A DNA stretch of 9,868 nt from Nanobdellota archaeon (GCA_018816625.1 JAHIVR010000152.1:1-9868); one strand, 5' to 3'. Counted from the stretch's first letter, positions 1 to 5,411 are shown. Notes: generated from the sequence alone by a model not told the origin. Translations and numbers: made by a program.

Positions 1-25
1 AGAAAGATATTTAATTTTGAAAAGG

Positions 26-33
26 TTTTTATA
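26..33 (+). promoter_or_regulatory. TATA box of leaderless promoter for the 55-294 gene
   Basis: TTTTTATA is centred about 25 nt upstream of the ATG at 55, the spacing expected for an archaeal TATA box driving a leaderless transcript. This favours the ATG at 55 over the in-frame TTG at 34. Confidence 0.6.
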
Positions 34-54
34 TTGTTATCCCATATTTTTAGC

Positions 55-294
55 ATGGGTCGTAGACATAGGAGGAGTAATAGGCACAGAAGAAGTAAAT
101 ATAATTTTCACCATAAACCACACATATTTTCTTGGAGTTTAGTTTTTGCATTGGTGCTTTTACTTATTGCATATATGTATTCTCAGAGCATGCATTTCTT
201 CGCATACTCTCTTGTTTATGGTTTTACTCCTGCTGTGTATTGGGTAATTGTAGGGGTAATTGCACTTGCAATATACTTCATAGGAAGGAATTAA
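55..294 (+). CDS. Small basic two-helix membrane protein, unknown function
   Basis: The product has 79 residues and no recognised family. Residues 1-26 are strongly basic (MGRRHRRSNRHRRSKYNFHH), followed by two hydrophobic segments at about 27-45 and 58-76, so it is predicted to span the membrane twice with a positively charged cytoplasmic N-terminus. The ATG at 55 is preferred to the upstream TTG at 34 because a TATA box sits about 25 nt before it. The stop is one base before the ATG of the next membrane protein (296), so the two probably form a bicistronic unit. The poly-basic N-terminus could bind nucleic acid or acidic lipids, but that is only inference. Confidence 0.6.
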   Translation: MGRRHRRSNRHRRSKYNFHHKPHIFSWSLVFALVLLLIAYMYSQSMHFFAYSLVYGFTPAVYWVIVGVIALAIYFIGRN

Positions 295-295
295 A

Positions 296-505
296 ATGAA
301 CAAAAATCAATGGTATGCTTTAGGAATAGGGCTATTTCTCTTTGGAGCCATACTTATCTTATTTGCCCCGAGTTGTCTTAATGTTAGTGAACAAATGTTG
401 GGTGCTTGTTATGTTAGGAGATATGGTTTTGGCATCCCCAGTCTATTGATGGGGATTCTTGGTATAATTTTCTTTTTTGTTGGGGTGTTTGAAAAGAAAA
501 AATAA
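296..505 (+). CDS. Small two-helix membrane protein, unknown function
   Basis: This 69-residue protein has two hydrophobic segments (about residues 6-25 and 46-65) joined by a loop with two cysteines (C27 and C38) that would face outward if the lysine-rich C-terminus (EKKK) is cytoplasmic; the cysteines could form a disulfide. It follows the 55-294 gene with a one-base gap, and a GGAAGG ribosome binding site lies about 8 nt before its ATG, so it is probably translated from the same mRNA. No family was recognised. The start is well supported by the RBS and spacing. Confidence 0.6.
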   Translation: MNKNQWYALGIGLFLFGAILILFAPSCLNVSEQMLGACYVRRYGFGIPSLLMGILGIIFFFVGVFEKKK

Positions 506-610
506 CCCCCACTCTCTATCTCCCTACTCCTCAAATTGAACAAAAACCAACATCAGGCTCAAACACAGGAAAAATCATTTATGATAGTTTAAGATAAAGA
601 ATTAGAAAAC

Positions 611-949
611 CTAAATCGTCTGAACCAACTGTGGACTAGGTAAGTTTGGTTTGTTTTCCTGTATAATTATTGGATTTTTTTCAAAAATCTTATTTCTTAT
701 TTTCAGCTGATAGTTTAATCTTAGTTCTATAACATTATTTTCAATCTTGGATTCGAACTGCCATTTTGGAATTTCCCTTAAATTTACCTTAGACATACCC
801 AAGAACTTGGACGCCTCAAATAATTGTATGCCTACGATAAACTTTTCCTCATCAACATCTATAACCATATTCTGAAATTCCAATGAAAAGTCGTATTCTC
901 TGTCTTTTATCTTAAAAAATAGAATATCATTTGCATAATCATAGTCCAT
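611..949 (-). CDS. DUF2283 family protein, putative antitoxin partner
   Basis: The N-terminus (MDYDYANDILFFKI, then MVIDVDEEKFIVGIQLFEAS) matches the DUF2283 pattern: a Y-D-x-x-x-D-x-L-x-x strand followed by a V/I-D-x-D-x-x-x-x-I-V-G-I-x-x-x-x-A-S segment. DUF2283 proteins are small and often sit next to RelE-like/DUF4258 toxins, which fits the gene just upstream. The ATG at 949 is chosen because AGGTGA lies directly before it and the domain begins there; an in-frame ATG at 1000 would add 17 residues and overlap the upstream gene by 22 nt. The C-terminal half beyond about residue 60 is not part of the short core family. A second DUF2283 gene at 6186-6542 has the same kind of partner. Confidence 0.65.
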   Translation of the reverse strand: MDYDYANDILFFKIKDREYDFSLEFQNMVIDVDEEKFIVGIQLFEASKFLGMSKVNLREIPKWQFESKIENNVIELRLNYQLKIRNKIFEKNPIIIQENKPNLPSPQLVQTI

Positions 950-978
950 TTCACCTTTTCCTTCCAAATGTCTGTGTT

Positions 979-1307
979 TTATATCTTTGGTATTTGCCAT
1001 TCTTCTATAAAATAGAATGTAACTATTTTAACCTTTCTGTTCTGCAAATCTACTATCATTTTCAAGTTTTTGCTTTCATACTTGTAAAATACAGCATAAT
1101 TGCCTTTATACTGAAAACCAACTAAAAATGGCTTTTCTTCAGTTAAAATTCTTCTTAATTCCTCACAAGTGTATATTTGCCTTTGTTTTTCACTTAGTCT
1201 AAAAAAGTGTGGTCTGTGCATTCAATTTGTTCTTTTTCATATTCTGCGATGAATTTCTCAAATTCCTCAAGGTCCACCTTTTTCTGAATCATTGTATCAC
1301 CAGTCAT
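979..1307 (-). CDS. RelE/DUF4258-like toxin-type protein, split by a -1 frame change
   Basis: The leaderless ATG at 1307 opens a 37-codon frame (starting MTGDTMIQKKVDLEEF) that stops at 1194-1196. The following frame begins within it and runs to 979 (containing RLSEKQRQIYTCEELRRIL, GNYAVFYKY and VKIVTFY). A -1 shift at the heptamer T TTT TTA (1206-1200), which is in the right phase, joins them into one 109-residue protein, the same length as the second toxin-like gene at 6560-6889. The joined product has the helix-then-beta-sheet layout of small RelE/DUF4258-like toxins, ending in the IVTFY strand. The downstream DUF2283 gene supports a toxin-antitoxin role. Alternatives are an inactivating single-base deletion, a sequencing error in the six-base run, or independent translation from the internal ATG at 1221. 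Confidence 0.6.
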
Positions 1308-1326
1308 GCCTTTTAGAGTGGAGCAT

Positions 1327-1336
1327 ATTATAAAAA
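1327..1336 (-). promoter_or_regulatory. TATA box of the toxin-antitoxin promoter
   Basis: On the minus strand TTTTTATAAT is centred about 25 nt before the ATG at 1307, the leaderless spacing. This places the true gene start at 1307, upstream of the longer downstream frame. The Excalibur gene is divergent from here; the TTCTTAAACT stretch at about 1338-1347 is centred about 26 nt before its ATG at 1368 and may be its TATA-like box. Confidence 0.6.
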
Positions 1337-1367
1337 CTTTCTTAAACTCCCCTCCCTTTACTCAATC

Positions 1368-1655
1368 ATGAACAGTCAAACTTACCCTCCCTCTCAATCC
1401 ACCACAAACTGGTCCAAAATTATAATGTGGGCTATTATCATTGTAGTTATATTAGCAATCATTGTTGTGGTTTATTTCTTGCTTAAGGGAAATAAAACTT
1501 CTCCAGATCAGTGTATATCAGACCATTACAACTGTGAAGATTTTGAAACTCAACAAGAAGCACAAGAAATCTTTGAATTATGTGGCGGAATAGATAATGA
1601 TGTTCACAGGCTAGATGCGGATGGAAACGGGATTGCTTGTGAGGGGTTACCTTAG
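1368..1655 (+). CDS. Membrane-anchored Excalibur calcium-binding domain protein
   Basis: In this 95-residue protein a Ser/Thr/Pro-rich N-terminus leads into one strong transmembrane segment (about residues 18-39), then an Excalibur domain. The domain shows CISDHYNCEDFETQQEAQ (C49, C56, the NCxDFxTQxEAQ signature) and DADGNGIACEGLP (D83, D85, N87, G88, C91, E92), the DxDxDGxxCE calcium-binding loop with the third Asp replaced by Asn. The family is extracellular in bacteria and often joined to nucleases; here it stands alone, so it is probably displayed outside the membrane by an N-terminal anchor. C72 may pair with another cysteine. Its last two codons overlap, on the opposite strand, the broken end of the first radC 5' remnant. 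No catalytic domain is present. Confidence 0.8.
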   Translation: MNSQTYPPSQSTTNWSKIIMWAIIIVVILAIIVVVYFLLKGNKTSPDQCISDHYNCEDFETQQEAQEIFELCGGIDNDVHRLDADGNGIACEGLP

Positions 1656-1754
1656 AATAATAGCAAAAAGCTCTGCATCACTCAGAGCTTCAGGCCCATG
1701 ACTTTTAAAACGTTCTCGGGGTCTGTTTTGTTCTGGGAGGTCGAGGATTTTCAT
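1650..1754 (-). pseudogene. radC 5' remnant 1 (35 codons)
   Basis: Read on the minus strand from the ATG at 1754, this encodes MKILDLPEQNRPRERF, then SHGPEALSDAELFAIILR, and meets a stop at 1647-1649. It aligns with the N-terminus of the intact RadC at 8324-9004 (MKIKDFPEDSRPREKL, then GAENLSDPELLAILLR) and ends at the codon before RadC's TG. Homology ends at the 3' end of the Excalibur gene (6-nt overlap, opposite strand). No JAMM catalytic part follows. A TATA-like GTATAAAT lies about 30 nt upstream, so transcription could still start here. Its sequence is about 90% identical to remnant 3. Confidence 0.75.
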
Positions 1755-1799
1755 GTTTATTTTAAGGATTCATTTGTTAAAAATTTATACTTCCTCCCC

Positions 1800-1820
1800 C
1801 AAAAACCCATTTAAACTATC
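1800..1820. repeat. Left copy of 21-bp direct repeat flanking the PLD gene
   Basis: This 21-bp sequence, with core AACCCATTTAAACTATC on the plus strand, recurs perfectly at 2579-2599. In this copy it includes the stop codon of the PLD gene (minus strand, GATAG). Confidence 0.8.
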
Positions 1821-2535
1821 CTCCAGAACCTAGCCAGTCTTCCACAGGTTTTTCCTTTAAATCTTTAGATAAATACAGCATTTCTACTTCATGACTTATG
1901 TCCTTAACAGCATTTTTGTCTTCAACCTTTATTGTTGTTTCATAATGGGTTTTAAACCCACTATAAGTAAAATTAATAGAGCCTAGAAAGGCTATTTCTT
2001 CATCTATAACAAAAATCTTTGAATGTACGAGTTCAGTGCTTCTTGGGTTTTTTCCAGTAGTAGAATCAAATACCTTTATTTTGAAGAGAGGTTTATATTT
2101 GAATGTGTATTCTAAAATATAAAATGAAGAAAACAGAGAAGCCATACTTAAGAAAAAGAATATTCCTGCAAAAATGAATAGGATAGAAAAAACAAATGCA
2201 AGAATTACCAACAAAACTGAAACTGCTAAGAACCAAATAAAAGATTTAACCAGCATTTTCTTCATTTTTCCTGACTTTTTATCATGAATTTTTTCCTTTT
2301 TAACTAAATCTGATGTTTTGAAATCTGAATAAGAATTATTTTCTATTTTATCGCATGTAACCAGAGTTATTTCTACGTTCTTTTTATGCAAAACAAGAAG
2401 GTCTTTTATATAATCTGGAGAAAGATAAGGCGAAACAATTTTTACAGATTTTTTGGCATTTTTTATTTTTTCGTGAATTTCCTTTCCAGCTTGTCTTCCA
2501 ATGTAAATTTGGTCTTTATTGCTAGAGGTTATCAT
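1816..2535 (-). CDS. Phospholipase D-like (HKD) protein with two central membrane helices
   Basis: This 239-residue PLD-superfamily protein has a single HKD motif: H171-x-K173, D178, then GSINFT with G185, S186 and N188. The N-terminal part (residues 10-60; AKKSVKIVSPYLS, then VEITLVTC) is the usual Rossmann-like start of a PLDc_2 domain. Between the halves, residues 97-140 form two hydrophobic segments, so the active site is probably tethered to the membrane as a hairpin-anchored protein. One HKD per chain implies a dimer, as in Nuc-type nucleases; the substrate (DNA, RNA or phospholipid) cannot be told from sequence. A TATA box centred near 2561 is 26 nt before the ATG, giving a leaderless start. 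The gene lies between radC remnants 1 and 2 and inside a pair of 21-bp direct repeats. Confidence 0.75.
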   Translation of the reverse strand: MITSSNKDQIYIGRQAGKEIHEKIKNAKKSVKIVSPYLSPDYIKDLLVLHKKNVEITLVTCDKIENNSYSDFKTSDLVKKEKIHDKKSGKMKKMLVKSFIWFLAVSVLLVILAFVFSILFIFAGIFFFLSMASLFSSFYILEYTFKYKPLFKIKVFDSTTGKNPRSTELVHSKIFVIDEEIAFLGSINFTYSGFKTHYETTIKVEDKNAVKDISHEVEMLYLSKDLKEKPVEDWLGSGG

Positions 2536-2556
2536 TTATTAATTAAATATACCTAT

Positions 2557-2566
2557 TTTATATTTG
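2557..2566 (-). promoter_or_regulatory. TATA box of the PLD gene
   Basis: AAATATAAAA on the minus strand is centred about 26 nt before the ATG at 2535, matching a leaderless archaeal promoter. The PLD gene therefore need not depend on the radC remnant upstream for expression. Confidence 0.6.
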
Positions 2567-2578
2567 TTCTTGCTTAAA

Positions 2579-2599
2579 CAAAAACCCATTTAAACTATC
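2579..2599. repeat. Right copy of 21-bp direct repeat flanking the PLD gene
   Basis: This is identical to 1800-1820. It lies a few bases from the broken end of radC remnant 2, between that remnant and the PLD promoter. The two copies are 779 bp apart, start to start. Confidence 0.8.
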
Positions 2600-2603
2600 T
2601 CCC

Positions 2604-2675
2604 TCAACTCTCCTTTCCAAACTTCAAAAACCTCTCTCTCGGCCTCCCATCCTCCGGAAAATCTTTGATTTTCAT
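2604..2675 (-). pseudogene. radC 5' remnant 2 (23 codons)
   Basis: The minus strand from the ATG at 2675 reads MKIKDFPEDGRPRERFLKFG, then KES and a TGA. It is close to the intact RadC N-terminus (MKIKDFPEDSRPREKLLKMG). The rest of RadC is missing; a few bases further on, the 21-bp repeat of the PLD block begins. It shares 40 of 44 bases with remnant 4 over the first codons (2632-2675 against 5054-5097). A TATA-like TTAATATA lies about 23 nt upstream of the ATG. Confidence 0.75.
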
Positions 2676-2748
2676 GCAGACAGATGATTTCTTATATTAA
2701 TAATTTTTTGTGTTCTTGAGATTACGCTTTATGCAACTCAACCCAAAA

Positions 2749-3759
2749 TCATATCAAAAAAATGTCCCAATAAGATGTTTTATATTCAGAGTGAATAAAT
2801 TTAACTAAAAGTTTATATTTTTTAGGATCATCCCCCTTTAGTCCTTTTCTTATTGCTTCATCAGCATCTTTCATAGAATTAAGATATTGTTCTCTATGTC
2901 TATTTGAAATGACAATTGGGGGATATCCAAGTAAATCTAAAATATGATTCATCAACACTCTCCCGGTTCTTCCATTTCCATCTGAAAAAGGATGTATATT
3001 TTCAAATTTATGATGAAATAAAATAGCTAAAATTAAGGGATGTAGTTTGTTTTTATTCTCCTTATACCAATCCAACAAAACATTAACATCAGCTTTAACA
3101 TATCTAGCAGAGGATGGTTTAAATGGCTGACCCAATATCTTAATATCATGATTTCTAAAACCTTTTCTCATATCTATGTTTTCTAAAAGCATATCATGAA
3201 TTTTTATAAGAAGCTCAGCATCAATCTTTGGTTTTTTATCTTTTAAATAATCAATAACTTTTTTTGTGTTTGTAAGATCATGAACTTCTCTTAAAGTTTT
3301 ATTTTTAGGTAAAATATTTTCCTTAAACAAATTATAAGCCTGTTTCAAAGTTATAGTATTTCCTTCTATAGAAGTGCTATTTACTGCAAAATTTATTAAA
3401 AAACTTTCAAAGATTTCTGCTTGAGTTAATATGTGTTCTTTTAAAAATTTCTTTTTATAATGGTGAAGTATTGCTTCAACATCTAATTGTTGTTGCTTTG
3501 TTAGATAAAAATTCTTTTTTAATTTAGAATTTTTTACTTTTTCTAAATAAATATTTCTTTCTAAAAAATTCTTCAGAGTCCTGTAAGACTTTCTTATTTT
3601 ATCTTTATACTTTTTCTCTAAACTATCAAGATTAACTTTAGATAAATCACTTCCTAGATTACATAAATCTTTAGTGATAACCTGATTTCCCTTTCTCACA
3701 GAGATTCTTAATGTATAATACTTTTGATTTCCTACTTTCTTAACGTGAATATATACCAT
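2749..3759 (-). CDS. Fic/DOC family protein, class II AMP-transferase
   Basis: This 336-residue protein has the complete Fic active-site motif HPFSDGNGRTGR at residues 256-267, with catalytic H256, acidic D260 and R267, preceded by the usual helix LILAILFHHKFENI. Proteins with this motif transfer AMP (or another nucleotide part) to target hydroxyls. The autoinhibitory signature (S/T)xxxE(G/N) is present upstream of the core as S128-T-S-I-E132-G133, making it a class II Fic whose own N-terminal helix blocks ATP binding. Residues 1-45 form a strand-rich region (KYYTLRISVRKG, then CNLGSDL) like that before archaeal Fic domains and some transposases. The target is unknown. A TATTTAAAT box centred near 3786 gives leaderless spacing to the ATG at 3759. 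It is flanked by radC remnants 2 and 3 and appears intact. Confidence 0.9.
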   Translation of the reverse strand: MVYIHVKKVGNQKYYTLRISVRKGNQVITKDLCNLGSDLSKVNLDSLEKKYKDKIRKSYRTLKNFLERNIYLEKVKNSKLKKNFYLTKQQQLDVEAILHHYKKKFLKEHILTQAEIFESFLINFAVNSTSIEGNTITLKQAYNLFKENILPKNKTLREVHDLTNTKKVIDYLKDKKPKIDAELLIKIHDMLLENIDMRKGFRNHDIKILGQPFKPSSARYVKADVNVLLDWYKENKNKLHPLILAILFHHKFENIHPFSDGNGRTGRVLMNHILDLLGYPPIVISNRHREQYLNSMKDADEAIRKGLKGDDPKKYKLLVKFIHSEYKTSYWDIFLI

Positions 3760-3780
3760 AATAATTATAAGGGAGATTGG

Positions 3781-3790
3781 TATTTAAATC
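3781..3790 (-). promoter_or_regulatory. TATA box of the Fic gene
   Basis: GATTTAAATA on the minus strand is centred about 26 nt before the Fic ATG at 3759. It lies just downstream of the stop codon of the remnant-3 reading frame. Confidence 0.65.
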
Positions 3791-3797
3791 TTTCCCC

Positions 3798-3938
3798 TTA
3801 CATTGCCTTAACATAGTTGTAGGGGGAAACACCTTTGCCGAACCTTTCAAAGAGTTCTGCATCGCTAGGGGCTTCAGGCCCATTACTTTTAAAGCGCTCT
3901 CGGGGTCTGTTTTGTTCTGGGAGGTCGAGGATTTTCAT
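3798..3938 (-). pseudogene. radC 5' remnant 3 (30 homologous codons in a 46-codon frame)
   Basis: From the ATG at 3938 the minus strand reads MKILDLPEQNRPRERF, then SNGPEAPSDAELF, matching remnant 1 and RadC for about 30 codons. After position 3849 it continues as unrelated sequence (ERFGKGVSPYNYVKAM) to a stop at 3798-3800. The first 41 bases (3898-3938) are identical to those of remnant 1 (1714-1754). The differences further in are largely silent or conservative, as expected if both came from once-functional radC genes. The opposite-strand frame here is a shadow. Confidence 0.75.
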
Positions 3939-4048
3939 TCTGGGTTTAAGAAGGGAAAAGAGATTAATAATGTTTTTATACCAAAGAAGAGATAAAAATC
4001 ATTGAAGATAGTTTGAAATAGCAAAAATTTATAAGGTTTATTCACTAC

Positions 4049-4067
4049 TTTTTTGCTGTGCAAAAAA
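4049..4067. terminator. Hairpin TTTTTTGC-TGT-GCAAAAAA
   Basis: A perfect 8-bp inverted repeat with a 3-nt loop. The T-tract on either strand could act as a terminator for transcripts arriving from either side. A role as a protein-binding dyad upstream of the 4122 operon is also possible. Confidence 0.4.
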
Positions 4068-4092
4068 GAGGGTATTAAAGGTTGACTAAATG

Positions 4093-4100
4093 TTTAAATA
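4093..4100 (+). promoter_or_regulatory. TATA box of the 4122-5051 operon
   Basis: TTTAAATA is centred 25-26 nt before the ATG at 4122, leaderless spacing. It is the only clear promoter for the three overlapping genes. Confidence 0.7.
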
Positions 4101-4121
4101 GGAGAAATAATTGGCCATAAT

Positions 4122-4364
4122 ATGGAATTAGTGTCATTAAAACAGGTTTCTCCGGAATCTAAGATTTTACTACTCAAGGAGTTAGGTTACGGATCAGACG
4201 GAGAATTTGTATTGGATTCTCAAGGAAATAAAGTTGTGGACAGGTATTTAGAAATTCCAGTTAAGGTTGAGAATATGGTTATTTTACCTGGGAGTGAGAT
4301 AATCCTTGATGATAATGAATTAAGCATCTCTAGATATCTTGAGGAGTTCGGAGATGTCTTATGA
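4122..4364 (+). CDS. Unknown 80-residue protein, first gene of a three-gene operon
   Basis: No family was recognised. The product is acidic and predicted strand-rich, with repeated turn motifs (GYGSDGEFVLDSQGNKVVDRYL, then LPGSEIILDD) and a short C-terminal helix (SISRYLEEFGD). No signal peptide or membrane segment is visible. The start follows a TATA box at leaderless distance. The next gene begins inside its last codons (ATG at 4354 against the stop at 4362-4364), implying coupled translation and a shared role. It could be a small binding or immunity-type partner of the two downstream proteins, but nothing in the sequence proves that. Confidence 0.65.
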   Translation: MELVSLKQVSPESKILLLKELGYGSDGEFVLDSQGNKVVDRYLEIPVKVENMVILPGSEIILDDNELSISRYLEEFGDVL

Positions 4365-4740
4365 TCCGGTAGAGAGTGCTGCAAAAGGTGCAACAGAAGG
4401 ATTTCTAAATTGGGGCACAGATTTAATCAAAAAATTTGCCTCTAAATTTAAAGACAAAGAACTTGCCTTTATCCAAGATGAAAAGACAATAAAACGGGTT
4501 AAAGACCAGTATCGTTCCGGAGAATTAGCTTTCTATAAAGAATACATAAATGATATGGAAATGTTATTTTTACTCAAAATGGGTTTGACTTTAAGAAGCC
4601 TAGAAAAAGATAAAGAAATTGATAGAAAACAAAATTTGAGAAGCAAAATTTTTAACAAATATGAGGTTAAAGGTTTGCATATAGCCCAATTTGTGGAAAA
4701 TGGAATTCTCAATAGATATATTGGAATATTGGAATTTTGA
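4354..4740 (+). CDS. Unknown 128-residue helical protein, second gene of operon
   Basis: The frame can be extended to a TTG at 4339, but the ATG at 4354 is preceded by GAGGAG at about 8 nt and gives MSYDPVESAAKGATEGF. The N-terminus is a glycine/alanine-rich amphipathic helix (ESAAKGATEGFLNWGTDLIKKF). A soluble helical domain follows, with recognisable-looking blocks LAFIQDEKTI, MLFLLKMGLTLRSLE and KGLHIAQFVENGILNRYIG. These look like a conserved protein family, but I cannot name it. It overlaps the first gene by 11 nt, and the third gene starts within its stop codon. A membrane-active role for the N-terminal helix is only a guess. Confidence 0.65.
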   Translation: MSYDPVESAAKGATEGFLNWGTDLIKKFASKFKDKELAFIQDEKTIKRVKDQYRSGELAFYKEYINDMEMLFLLKMGLTLRSLEKDKEIDRKQNLRSKIFNKYEVKGLHIAQFVENGILNRYIGILEF

Positions 4741-5051
4741 TTGATGATATCATTTCGCTGGATAAGTTCAAAAAAGATATTCTAGATATCCTGAATAACA
4801 TAGAGAAACATGTCTTATTTGTGAAAAAAGACGATAATGAAAGGAGCATAATAAAACATGCCACCACTATTATTAGCACTCATTTATCTATGATCTTTAT
4901 AGTTTCGGGCATGTTTTCTGCCGCAAAAATAGTGAGAGATTGCGAAGAAAAATTAAGAGAATTATTGAATGATTATGAGTTAGAGAAAATGAGTAGTGGC
5001 GAAAAAGAAAATTTATTCTTTAAGCGAGTTTTAAAAAAGAGAATTGATTAA
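4737..5051 (+). CDS. Unknown 104-residue helical protein, third gene of operon
   Basis: This frame opens with TTG at 4737 overlapping the previous stop (TTGA), a coupled start; no in-frame ATG lies nearby, so the start is less certain than the frame. The product is almost all helix: a charged start (LDKFKKDILDILNNIEKH), a central apolar stretch (HATTIISTHLSMIFIVSGMF, about residues 41-60) that could be a buried or membrane-inserted helix, and a charged C-terminal helix (EEKLRELLNDYELEKM). Its stop codon overlaps the broken end of radC remnant 4 on the other strand. No family was recognised. Confidence 0.6.
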   Translation: MIDDIISLDKFKKDILDILNNIEKHVLFVKKDDNERSIIKHATTIISTHLSMIFIVSGMFSAAKIVRDCEEKLRELLNDYELEKMSSGEKENLFFKRVLKKRID

Positions 5052-5097
5052 ATCTCTCTCTCGGCCTCCCATCCTTAGGAAGGTCTTTGATTTTCAT
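5050..5097 (-). pseudogene. radC 5' remnant 4 (16 codons)
   Basis: From the ATG at 5097 the minus strand reads MKIKDLPKDGRPRERF, the same block that opens RadC, then leaves homology exactly at the 3' end of the three-gene operon. The open frame runs nine more codons into antisense of that operon. The start is 40/44 identical to remnant 2. A GATTTAAATC box lies at 5122-5131, about 29 nt upstream, so a promoter firing antisense into the operon may survive. Confidence 0.7.
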
Positions 5098-5151
5098 TGT
5101 AAATTTAATAAGAAGGGGGGAGATTTAAATCTTGGGTTGAATTTCAAAACA

Positions 5152-5159
5152 CTTAAAAA
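5152..5159 (+). promoter_or_regulatory. TATA-like box of the HNH gene
   Basis: CTTAAAAA is centred about 26 nt before the ATG at 5181, which supports that ATG over the in-frame TTG at 5175. Confidence 0.5.
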
Positions 5160-5180
5160 CAGAGGATTTATGGCTTGAAC

Positions 5181-5402
5181 ATGGCATGGCTAAAAAGAAA
5201 TGACAAAGGATACCCCCTTACAAAGAAAGGAGAACTCATGCATAGAAAAGTAGCTGAAAAAAAGAGAGGTCGTCCTTTAAGGGATCATGAGGTTGTTCAT
5301 CACCAAGATGGAGATAAGACTAACTTTAGAAAAGACAATTTATCTGTAATGAGTAGGTCTTTTCATTCAAGGCTACATAGTAAGAAAAAGAGTTCTTGGT
5401 AG
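5181..5402 (+). CDS. Small HNH endonuclease
   Basis: This 73-residue stand-alone HNH nuclease carries the motif in order: HEVVHHQDGDKTNFRKDNL (H36, H40, H41, D43, N48, N53), then SFHSRLH (H62, H66). H40-H41 supply the metal-binding and general-base histidines, N53 is the motif's asparagine and H62/H66 complete the beta-beta-alpha metal site. Compact HNH proteins of this layout occur in phages, plasmids and as free-standing homing-type nucleases; they cut DNA, with specificity usually set elsewhere. The N-terminus is lysine/arginine-rich, consistent with DNA contact. It is the first gene right of radC remnant 4, so it could belong to whatever mobilises these blocks. No recombinase is visible beside it. 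Confidence 0.85.
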   Translation: MAWLKRNDKGYPLTKKGELMHRKVAEKKRGRPLRDHEVVHHQDGDKTNFRKDNLSVMSRSFHSRLHSKKKSSW

Positions 5403-5411
5403 TTCCAAAAA

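Larger units (their letters stand above)
3939..4121. other. Gene-poor spacer between radC remnant 3 and the three-gene operon
   Basis: This stretch carries the upstream region of remnant 3 (TATA-like AT-rich patches near 3964-3978), a perfect 8-bp hairpin at 4049-4067 and the promoter of the following operon. A TTTATAAG patch at 4028-4036 could also start a transcript near 4057. No coding region is supported. Confidence 0.5.

Noticed and set aside
506..610. Possible RNA gene in the spacer between convergent genes
   Set aside because: No tRNA-like fold, strong hairpin or promoter was found; only an isolated GATAGTTTAA that weakly resembles the PLD repeat.
931..1125. 64-codon plus-strand frame
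   Set aside because: It is antisense to the toxin and DUF2283 genes and has a low-complexity translation.
2386..2577. 63-codon plus-strand frame
   Set aside because: It is antisense to the 5' part and promoter of the PLD gene, with no independent signals.
3777..3995. 72-codon plus-strand reading frame
   Set aside because: It is the antisense of radC remnant 3. Its translation has no family features, while the minus strand aligns with the RadC N-terminus.
1650..5097. CRISPR array or classic insertion-sequence repeats
   Set aside because: The repeated units are coding radC starts separated by whole genes of different length, not short regularly spaced repeats, and there is no transposase or terminal inverted repeat.
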